A DNA stretch of 32,309 nucleotides from Candidatus Neomicrothrix sp. (GTDB lineage Bacteria; Actinomycetota; Acidimicrobiia; Acidimicrobiales; Aldehydirespiratoraceae). Where the stretch lies: assembly GCA_017852795.1 (NCBI GenBank), contig JAFMKU010000023.1:1-32309 (forward strand), read 5' to 3'. Under the pieces are notes generated by a model. It was not told where the DNA came from. It did no database searches and saw only the letters and a list, made by a program, of their open reading frames with translations. The position numbers were made by a program, and so were the translations under genes. Positions 26,362 through 32,309 of this stretch are shown here, one piece after another. Numbering within the stretch: the stretch's first letter is position 1; the number at the start of each line of letters is the position of its first letter.

Positions 26362-26513
26362 TTACCCCGCAGTGAGAGTAGCGCGCCGCACCGCCGCTAG
26401 CGCGAGCACTTGCCACCCGATCAGCATTCTGGACAGGAGCGACACGCGCCTCCGGACAGGCGCGACCCGCAGGGAGGTGAGGTGGGGACAATAACTATGG
26501 AAGGCTGTGCCGG

Positions 26514-27761
26514 GTGGGGCTGCCGTCGCCAGAACAACAACGGGTGCAGGCGTGGCTGGCATCGTTTATGCAACCTGACCCTCCGCGAGGTGATGAGGCC
26601 CGGCAGCGATCCCGGGAACTGCTAGACCTGCTTGGTCGTCCTCAGGATCGGGTCCCGGCCGTGCATGTTGTCGGCACGGCCGGGAAAGGAACGGTGGCCA
26701 CTGCGGTGGCCGAGTCGCTGCGGGCCGCTGGTCAAAGCGTCGGGCTTCACCGTTCACCCCACGTCGATGACGTTCGCGAACGCTTCACCGTGGACCGTGC
26801 GTTGCCGGCTTGGGAACTCGTTGCCGTAGCGGTTGACGAGGTGGACCCGGTCAGCGAGAAGCTTCGAAGCGAAGGCCGGCCTCCGACGTTCTTTGCGGTG
26901 ACCACTGCGCTGGCGCTGGTGATGGCCCGCAACGCGCAGACCCGCTGGCTGGTGGTGGAAGCCGGAATCGGTGGGCGTCACGACGCCACCAACGTCTTTG
27001 GCCGGGCCGACGTCTTGACGGTGATCACCGCGGTCGGTCGGGATCATCAGGAAGTTTTGGGCCACGATCCGGTGCTAATCGCAGCCGAGAAAGCAGCGGT
27101 GATGGAGGGCCGGCAACGGGCGGTGCTCGGCTATCAACCTCACCTTGACGTTGGGGTGGAAGTGCGGCGCCTTGCGGTGAAGTTCGGGGTTGATCTGATC
27201 GAAGTGGCGGGCGGTGGTTCCTGGCTTCAGCAGGCCGAAGCGACCGCGGCGGCGGCGCTAGCCCTGCTGGACGCCGATGTGGAACCGCAGCCGGTGCCCG
27301 ATTCGCCCGGCCGTTACGAACGGCATCAACACGCCACCGGTCACCTGATTTTCGATGGCGCTCACAACCCGTTGAAACTGCGAGGGTTAGCCGAGCTTCT
27401 CGCCGACGAACCACGGCCTCGGCTGGGAATCCTGGCCTTGGGGTCCGGTAAAGACCCGGAGGCTTGTGCCGATGCGCTGGCTGGAGTGTTCGATGAACTG
27501 GTCGTGACCGAGTTTGGACCCGACACCGACCAGATCGGTCCGCGTTCCCTACCGGCCGAATCGGTGGCGGAGGTGTTTCGGCGGCGCGGTCAACCGCAGG
27601 TCACGGTGGCGCTCGATCAGGCCCGCGCCGCAGCGCTGGCCCAACAACGCGGGGCGGCCACCACGGTGGTCACCGGATCGTTTCTTCACCTGACCTCGCT
27701 GCGAACCAGATTGTTGAACCGCAACCCCGAACCGGAAGACCGGCCCGACCAGAACCGTTAG
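26514..27761 (+). CDS. folC: FolC: dihydrofolate / folylpolyglutamate synthase
   Basis: Mur-ligase-family enzyme that adds glutamate to dihydropteroate and to folates; 415 residues, the usual length. P-loop GTAGKGT at 54-60, HRSPHVDDVRERF, VVEAGIGGRHDATNV, the lysine region IAAEKAAVM and the C-terminal domain entry FDGAHNP are present. GTG 26514 is chosen because GGAAGG (26499-26504) is 9 bases upstream; an ATG at 26497 is out of frame. The middle part between about residues 205 and 230 is short compared with E. coli FolC. It is a single gene, divergent from serA; its stop overlaps the convergent metF stop by 4 bp. Confidence 0.92.
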   Translation: MGLPSPEQQRVQAWLASFMQPDPPRGDEARQRSRELLDLLGRPQDRVPAVHVVGTAGKGTVATAVAESLRAAGQSVGLHRSPHVDDVRERFTVDRALPAWELVAVAVDEVDPVSEKLRSEGRPPTFFAVTTALALVMARNAQTRWLVVEAGIGGRHDATNVFGRADVLTVITAVGRDHQEVLGHDPVLIAAEKAAVMEGRQRAVLGYQPHLDVGVEVRRLAVKFGVDLIEVAGGGSWLQQAEATAAAALALLDADVEPQPVPDSPGRYERHQHATGHLIFDGAHNPLKLRGLAELLADEPRPRLGILALGSGKDPEACADALAGVFDELVVTEFGPDTDQIGPRSLPAESVAEVFRRRGQPQVTVALDQARAAALAQQRGAATTVVTGSFLHLTSLRTRLLNRNPEPEDRPDQNR

Positions 27762-28666
27762 TTAGCGGTGGCGAGTTGCTGACGGCGCCATTGGTCGGTG
27801 GCTGCCACCTGGTTAAACGTGAACACGTGGAGCCCTTGGAAATCCAGTTCGTGCATGGTGCCCGAAAGCGGAACGAGGAGATCGTTCGGGTCATACGACG
27901 CGGTGGTCATCATTGAGGTAATCGCCCGTCGGTTCTTGCGCAGATACGACAGCGACTGCCCAATCCCTAGCCGAGCACCCATGGTGAGCAGCTTCGTCCG
28001 GTCAACGACCCCGCTCAACCCGAGATGCACCGGCAGGGTGAGACCCTCGGCCCGTTCGGCCCGGATCCAGCGTTCGATGAGCTTGGGATCAAAACACATC
28101 TGGGTGGAGCAGTAGCCGGCCAACCCGGCTTCGTCGAGGAGGGCTTGTTTGTCGTGGAGCGCCTCGTGGAGTTTCTCGTTGCTAATGGTGGCGTGGCCGT
28201 CGGGGTAGGCGGTTACGCCGATGGTGTGAAGGCCGTGTTCTTGATTGAGTAGGTCGGCAAGAAACTCGATGGCATCGGGATAATCGCCGGGTGGGTCGGC
28301 ATCGCCACCCACGATAAACAGCGTGGAAACCCCGGCCGTGCGGAACCACTGGGCCAACTCGCGGGTGTGCTGGCGGTCTCGCACCATGCGGGCCGAGATG
28401 TGAGGGATGGCCTGAAATCCGGCAGCCAGGAGGCGTTCGGTGATTTCCTGAGTGGCCTCAAGGCCTTTGGCCGGGGAGGCGGTGACCGACACTTTGGCGC
28501 CGGCGGGAAGTGCCGCTTCGGCGTCAGGCAGCGACTTGAGTGGGATGACCTCGAAGGTCATGTCGTCGATGAGTTTGAGTCGGTGCGCCCGTGAGGCGTC
28601 GGTCTCGTCGCGTCGTGGGTTCGCTCCCGGCATTCGGCCGAGTCGGGTGAGCAGATTTCGTGGCAT
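27758..28666 (-). CDS. methylenetetrahydrofolate reductase family protein
   Basis: TIM-barrel flavoprotein that interconverts 5-methyl-THF and 5,10-methylene-THF. With start ATG 28666 it has 302 residues; an upstream ATG at 28732 would reach 35 bp into fhs and adds residues (TPTATSSTSRNRLLRPNRK) unlike the family. Typical elements are VSVTASPAKGLEATQE at the N-terminus, IPHISARMVRD, LFIVGGDADPPGDYP, IGVTAYPDGHAT and STQMCFDP. This short form resembles MetF-like proteins encoded with C1-oxidation genes rather than the long methionine-synthesis form. Placement 31 bp after fhs and near an FAD oxidoreductase suggests it may run in the oxidative direction (inference). Confidence 0.87.
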   Translation of the reverse strand: MPRNLLTRLGRMPGANPRRDETDASRAHRLKLIDDMTFEVIPLKSLPDAEAALPAGAKVSVTASPAKGLEATQEITERLLAAGFQAIPHISARMVRDRQHTRELAQWFRTAGVSTLFIVGGDADPPGDYPDAIEFLADLLNQEHGLHTIGVTAYPDGHATISNEKLHEALHDKQALLDEAGLAGYCSTQMCFDPKLIERWIRAERAEGLTLPVHLGLSGVVDRTKLLTMGARLGIGQSLSYLRKNRRAITSMMTTASYDPNDLLVPLSGTMHELDFQGLHVFTFNQVAATDQWRRQQLATAN

Positions 28667-28697
28667 CGCAGTCTTTCGGTTTGGTCGCAGGAGTCGG

Positions 28698-30395
28698 TTA
28701 CGAGAGGTTGATGACGTTGCCGTCGGCGTCAATGTCGATGCTCATCGCCGCGGGTTTGGTACCGAGCCCGGGCATGGTGCGCATGTCGCCGCAGATTGGG
28801 TACACGAACCCGGCACCCACCGACGCTCGGACTTCTCGAACCGGGAGGGTCCAGCCGGTGGGGGCACCTTTGCGTTCCGCGAACGCGGAGATCGACAGGT
28901 GGGTTTTGGCAATGCAGACCGGAAGGTGGCCGAACCCGGCGTCGGTGTAGGTGGCGAGTTGTTTCTCCGCCGCGGGGGTGTAACTGACCCCATCGGCGCC
29001 GTACACCTTGGTCGCCACCGTGTGGATCTTGTCTTTCAGCGCCATCTCGTCGGGGTAGAGCACCTCGAAGTTCGATGGTTCATCGGCCGCTTCAGCCACC
29101 GCGGTCGCCAGTTCAGCCGCACCGCGGCCTCCGTCGGAGAAGTGGGTGGACACGGCAGCTCGAGCTCCGTATTCCTCGGCGATCTCGTGGATGGCTCGGA
29201 TGTCTTCGTCGTGATCACCAGGGAAGACGTTGATGGCGACGACCGGGGTCACACCGTGGATCTTCATGTTTTCGAGTTGCTTACGGAGGTTGTCGCCACC
29301 CTGATGCACCTCGTCGGGGTTGGCTTCGAGCAGGGCGGGAGGCAGGTCTTTGCCCGCCACGATCTTGTGGTTGCCGGAGTGGGCTTTGAGGCCACGGACG
29401 GTCGCCACCAGTACCGCAGCGTCGGGGGTTATTCCCGAGTAGCGACACTTGATGTTGAAGAACCGCTCGGCGCCCATGTCGGCACCGAACCCGGCTTCGG
29501 TCAGCAGGTAATCGCCGGTGTGGATGCCGATCCGGTCGGCCACGATGGAGCTGTTGCCGGTGGCGATGTTGCCGAACGGGCCGGTGTGAACCAGCGCCGG
29601 AGTGTTCTCCAAGGTCTGCATCAGGTTGGGTTTGATGGCTTCCCGCAAAATGACGGTCATGGAGCCGGCCGCTCCGATGGCTTCGGCGGTGATCGGGGTG
29701 CCGTCTTTGGTGTAGCCAAGCACGATGCGTCCCATGCGGGCCCGGAGGTCGTGCAGGTCGGTGGCCAGCGCCAACGCGGCCATCACTTCGGAAGCGGCGG
29801 TGATATCAAAGCCTGATTCGCGGGGGATTCCGTCGAGGCGTCCTCCGAGGCCGAGTGTGATGTTGCGCAATGATCGGTCGTTGACGTCGAGCACCCGCCG
29901 CCAAGTGATGTTGTGAAGATCGAAGCCGGCCTCGTTGCCGTGGTAGAGGTGGGCGTCGACCATGGCCGAGCAGAGGTTGTGGGCGGCGGTCACGGCGTGC
30001 ATGTCGCCGGTGAGGTGAAGGTTGAGCAGTTCCATCGGGACGACCTGGCTGTACCCACCGCCGGCCGCGCCGCCTTTGATGCCAAAGGTGGGGCCCATAG
30101 AGGGTTGACGGATGGTGATCGTGGCGGATTTGCCGATGTGCTGGAAGGCCTGTCCGAGTCCGACCGTGGTGGTGGTCTTGCCTTCCCCGAGCGGGGTGGG
30201 GGTAATGGCTGAGACCACGACGTACCGGGCTCGGGGCCGGTCCGCCATCTTCTCGATGGCGTCAAGGGTGATCTTGGCGGCCCCGGAACCATACGGCTCT
30301 AGGCATTCGGCGGGGATGTCGGCGGCGGCGGCGATATCGCTTAGCGGGGCCAGATTGGCCTGGCTGGCGATTTCCAGATCGGACGGGAATGGCAT
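28698..30395 (-). CDS. fhs: formate--tetrahydrofolate ligase
   Basis: Reversible ATP-dependent joining of formate and THF to 10-formyl-THF; in C1-catabolising cells it can run backwards and make ATP. It has 565 residues, the usual size. The ATP loop TPLGEGKTTT is at 67-76, followed by TVGLGQAF, PSMGPTFGIKGGAAGGGYSQVVPME, HLTGDMHAVTAAHN and VLVATVRGLKAHSG, all conserved. ATG 30395 is preceded by AAGGGG. A 33-bp perfect inverted repeat lies about 70 bp upstream (30467-30499) and probably controls it. metF follows after 31 bp. Confidence 0.97.
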   Translation of the reverse strand: MPFPSDLEIASQANLAPLSDIAAAADIPAECLEPYGSGAAKITLDAIEKMADRPRARYVVVSAITPTPLGEGKTTTTVGLGQAFQHIGKSATITIRQPSMGPTFGIKGGAAGGGYSQVVPMELLNLHLTGDMHAVTAAHNLCSAMVDAHLYHGNEAGFDLHNITWRRVLDVNDRSLRNITLGLGGRLDGIPRESGFDITAASEVMAALALATDLHDLRARMGRIVLGYTKDGTPITAEAIGAAGSMTVILREAIKPNLMQTLENTPALVHTGPFGNIATGNSSIVADRIGIHTGDYLLTEAGFGADMGAERFFNIKCRYSGITPDAAVLVATVRGLKAHSGNHKIVAGKDLPPALLEANPDEVHQGGDNLRKQLENMKIHGVTPVVAINVFPGDHDEDIRAIHEIAEEYGARAAVSTHFSDGGRGAAELATAVAEAADEPSNFEVLYPDEMALKDKIHTVATKVYGADGVSYTPAAEKQLATYTDAGFGHLPVCIAKTHLSISAFAERKGAPTGWTLPVREVRASVGAGFVYPICGDMRTMPGLGTKPAAMSIDIDADGNVINLS

Positions 30396-30466
30396 GTCAG
30401 CCCCTTGATGTGGCGAGTTTGGCGTTCACGGCCGCGCGGTGGCGGTCGTCGAATGGTAGCAGTCTG

Positions 30467-30499
30467 TTCCACTATGCGGAAGAGTTCCGCATAGTGGAA
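30467..30499. promoter_or_regulatory. 33-bp perfect inverted repeat between gntR and fhs
   Basis: Arms TTCCACTATGCGGAA (30467-30481) and TTCCGCATAGTGGAA (30485-30499) are exact complements around GAG. Each arm is itself a partial dyad TTCC-N7-GGAA, so it looks like two adjacent copies of one protein-binding site. On the minus strand TTCCGC (30490-30485 side) and TACCAT are 17 bp apart, so the element would overlap the -35 of an fhs promoter. The TTCC...GGAA form resembles sites I know for IclR-family regulators; none is encoded here. It starts 3 bp past the gntR stop and could also fold as an mRNA hairpin, but no T-run follows. Confidence 0.75.
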
Positions 30500-30501
30500 T
30501 G

Positions 30502-31158
30502 CTAACCGGCGAGGGGTGACGCCAGGCGGTCGGTCACAGCATCGCGGATCTGGGCGTCGAACACTCGGATGTGTTCGTAGACCAGATCGCTGGCTCGGTC
30601 CCCATCCCCGGTTTGAAGGGCATCCAGAATGGTGGCGTGCTCGTCGACGGCCTCACCCATGTCGGCGACATCGGCGAGGTAGAGGTGCCAGAGCCGATCC
30701 GACTGGGCATAGAGCATGTCGAGGGTGTCGGTCAGGAACCGATTGCCGGCCGCTCGCCACATCAACTCATGGCAGGTTCGGTCGATGGCCATGAGGTCGT
30801 CGGCGGTTTGTGAGGCCGTGGCCTGGTTCAGGGCCTGTTGCATCGCAGTCCAGAGTGTCTGGTCACCGCGGGCGGCCGCCAGTCGAGCGGCGTAGGGTTC
30901 GAGCACGGTCCGGGTTTCGAACAGCAGCGAAAGCTCGGAGACGTCGATCCCGCTCACGAACATGCCTCGGCGGGGGATCACCGTAACGAAATGCTCTCGG
31001 GCCAACCGTTGCAGCGCCTCGCGGATGGGAGTTCGACCAATGGAGAGTTGTTCTTGCAGCGAATCCTCGTTCAGCACATCGCCGGGCGCGAACTCCAGCC
31101 GGACGATGAGGTCCCGGAGTCGTTGGTATGCCTGTTCGCTGAGAGTGGGTTCGCTCAC
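30502..31158 (-). CDS. GntR-family regulator, FadR/FCD subgroup
   Basis: DNA-binding regulator of 218 residues. The N-terminal winged helix has the recognition region SLQEQLSIGRTPIREALQRL (about 33-52). The C-terminal FCD ligand domain shows the metal-binding set D126-x3-H130 (DRTCHELMW), H174 and H196, so it likely binds a carboxylate ligand through a metal. GTG 31158 (VSEPTLSEQAY) is preferred: a further in-frame ATG at 31212 lies inside the predicted -10 of the promoter and so cannot be in the message. It is divergent from the FAD oxidoreductase gene and upstream of fhs-metF, and probably controls one or both (inference). Confidence 0.9.
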   Translation of the reverse strand: MSEPTLSEQAYQRLRDLIVRLEFAPGDVLNEDSLQEQLSIGRTPIREALQRLAREHFVTVIPRRGMFVSGIDVSELSLLFETRTVLEPYAARLAAARGDQTLWTAMQQALNQATASQTADDLMAIDRTCHELMWRAAGNRFLTDTLDMLYAQSDRLWHLYLADVADMGEAVDEHATILDALQTGDGDRASDLVYEHIRVFDAQIRDAVTDRLASPLAG

Positions 31159-31210
31159 TGGGGTCCGCTTCTCGGGGTTGCCTAGGCCGCAAGGCTGGTC
31201 TACGATGAAC

Positions 31211-31239
31211 ATGATACACGAGTGATATATCACCGACAA
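31211..31239 (-). promoter_or_regulatory. gntR promoter with overlapping dyad (autoregulation candidate)
   Basis: On the minus strand TTGTCG (31239-31234) and TATCAT (31216-31211) are separated by exactly 17 bp, a good -35/-10 pair. An imperfect 21-bp dyad with outer arms TGATA and TATCA (31212-31232) covers the spacer and -10. A regulator bound there would block the promoter, as expected for GntR self-repression. The promoter start is about 50 bp upstream of GTG 31158. Confidence 0.55.
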
Positions 31240-31308
31240 CTGTGGTGGTGTACCCCGAGCGGGTGCGGCGCACGCAACAACGTTGATCGTCGTCCGTGTC
31301 TCCACCAG

Positions 31309-31329
31309 TTCGAAACGTTGTTTCGAAAC
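31309..31329. promoter_or_regulatory. nested dyad upstream of the FAD oxidoreductase
   Basis: TTCGAAAC-GTT-GTTTCGAA (31309-31327) is a perfect inverted repeat, and its right half extends into a second perfect palindrome GTTTCGAAAC (31320-31329). It ends 27 bp before the GTG start of the oxidoreductase. Its sequence differs from the dyads at 31212 and 30467, so a separate regulator may bind. It is very probably an operator; the binder is unknown. Confidence 0.55.
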
Positions 31330-31356
31330 CCACGTTTACGATTTTGAGGAACTCCT

Positions 31357-32309
31357 GTGAGCGAATTTCCCACCTCTGCGAAGTGTGTTGTCATCGGTGC
31401 TGGCATCGTCGGCAACTGTCTGGTTGGGCATCTTGCCCGACTGGGATGGACCGACCTTGTGCTGCTCGACAAAGGACCGCTTCCGAACCCCGGTGGCTCC
31501 ACCGGCCATGCCTCCAACTTCATCTTCCCGGTCGATCACAACAAGGAGATGGCGCTGCTCGGTGAGCAGTCAGCCAACCAGTACCGCGACATGAACCTTT
31601 CGGTCGACTGCGGTGGCATCGAAGTGGCCCGTACCGAAGAACGCATGAACGAACTGCAGCGCCGGATGACCTCGGCCAAGGCGTGGGGGGTCGAAGCTCA
31701 CCTGCTCGAACCAGCCCAGGTCAAAGAGCTGGTGCCGTTCATCAACGAAGACGTCATCCTCGGCGGTTTCTACTGCCCGACCGTTTCGGTTGTCGACTCG
31801 CTGGAAACCGGCACGGTCATGCGAAAAGAAGCGATCGAAAAAGCTGGGTGTCAGGTGTTTGCCAACACCGAAGTGCTCGACCTGCTCACCGATGACCGCG
31901 AACGCCCCAATGGTCGCCGCCGGATCACCGGTGTTGTCACCGACAAAGGCACCATCGAGGCTGACTACGTGGTGATCGCCTGTGGGATCTGGAGCAACCG
32001 GATCGCCAACATGGCCAACACCTACATTCCGCTGGTCCCGGCGGTGCATCAGATGGCCGACGTTGGCCCCATCGACATCCTTGCCGAAACGAACAACGAG
32101 ATCGGCTATCCGATCGTTCGCGACATGGACACCTTCTGCTACGAACGCCAGTCGGCCGGATCCATGGAAGTCGGTTCCTACGCTCACCGGGCGATCCTGC
32201 ACCACCCCGATGAGATCCCGTCGAATGAAGAAGCAGCCCTCAGCCCCACCGAGATGCCTTTCACCCCCGACGATTTCGATCCTCAGATGGAACAGGCCAT
32301 TGAACTGAT
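31357..32309 (+). CDS. FAD-dependent oxidoreductase, dimethylglycine/sarcosine dehydrogenase family (3' part outside window)
   Basis: 317 residues are visible before the window ends. GTG 31357 follows TGAGGA (31345-31350). The dinucleotide-binding loop GAGIVG is at 14-19, ending with the acidic D38 of VLLDKG. GGSTGHASNF places H51 where dimethylglycine dehydrogenases carry the histidine that bonds FAD (GST-x-HA). DYVVIACGIWSN is the second FAD contact. Family members are often about 800 residues with a C-terminal GcvT-like THF-binding domain; whether it is present cannot be seen. Such enzymes demethylate dimethylglycine, sarcosine or related methylamines and pass the carbon to THF. The exact substrate is unknown. 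It is divergent from gntR. Confidence 0.85.
   Translation, partial: MSEFPTSAKCVVIGAGIVGNCLVGHLARLGWTDLVLLDKGPLPNPGGSTGHASNFIFPVDHNKEMALLGEQSANQYRDMNLSVDCGGIEVARTEERMNELQRRMTSAKAWGVEAHLLEPAQVKELVPFINEDVILGGFYCPTVSVVDSLETGTVMRKEAIEKAGCQVFANTEVLDLLTDDRERPNGRRRITGVVTDKGTIEADYVVIACGIWSNRIANMANTYIPLVPAVHQMADVGPIDILAETNNEIGYPIVRDMDTFCYERQSAGSMEVGSYAHRAILHHPDEIPSNEEAALSPTEMPFTPDDFDPQMEQAIEL

Noticed and set aside
28452-29816. A 454-codon plus-strand open frame opposite metF and fhs
   Set aside because: It crosses two well-recognised genes on the other strand and shows only GC-skewed Gly/Val/Arg composition.
31337-31342. TACGAT as a -10 for the FAD oxidoreductase
   Set aside because: A start from there would leave the TGAGGA ribosome-binding site at or before the first transcribed base, and no -35 is present.

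Overview
The window is a GC-rich, gene-dense stretch of a bacterial chromosome. It has many GTG starts, 1-4 bp gene overlaps and no gap above about 230 bp. The gene set (archaeal-type ValS, Liv/FadD cluster, phenylacetate operon, DUF1015-SerA pair, FolC/Fhs/MetF one-carbon genes) suggests an aerobic heterotrophic actinomycete, perhaps an Acidimicrobiia relative. That placement is inference from gene content. No tRNA, rRNA, CRISPR array, insertion sequence or phage gene was seen.

Layout: (1) 1-3135, minus: valS followed by a methyltransferase cut by the window edge. (2) 3302-4516, plus: acyl-CoA dehydrogenase behind a promoter with a small dyad operator. (3) 4527-5780, minus: a photolyase/cryptochrome-like protein whose two domains appear in reversed (circularly permuted) order. 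(4) 5848-13258, plus: acyl-CoA synthetase plus a complete Liv-type ABC transporter (two permeases, lipoprotein binding protein, two ATPases), with a strong hairpin after the binding-protein gene. (5) 13412-20256, plus: phenylacetate degradation operon paaZ-A-B-C-D-E-K. It faces a minus-strand pair, paaI thioesterase and a MarR regulator (20246-21177). (6) 21265-22878, minus: superfamily 2 helicase. (7) 22937-23830, plus: folD. (8) 23839-26285, minus: serA and a DUF1015 gene. (9) 26514-27761, plus: folC. (10) 27758-31158, minus: gntR, fhs and metF, with a perfect 33-bp inverted repeat between gntR and fhs. (11) 31357 to the edge, plus: an FAD oxidoreductase of the dimethylglycine/sarcosine dehydrogenase family behind another dyad.

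How the genes may work together: the synthetase and Liv transporter probably import and CoA-activate a carboxylic acid. The neighbouring paa operon turns phenylacetate into phenylacetyl-CoA (PaaK), the epoxide (PaaABCE, with PaaD for assembly) and the ring-opened semialdehyde/acid (PaaZ). The beta-oxidation half (PaaF, G, H, J) is not in the window. At the right end, a methylamine-type oxidoreductase beside metF, fhs, folC and folD would suit oxidation of methyl groups through tetrahydrofolate to formate, with ATP made by Fhs. This flow direction is inferred from gene content.

The observations most worth following are the permuted photolyase, the 33-bp inverted repeat before fhs with the two further dyads around the gntR/oxidoreductase divergent region, and the hairpin inside the transporter operon.
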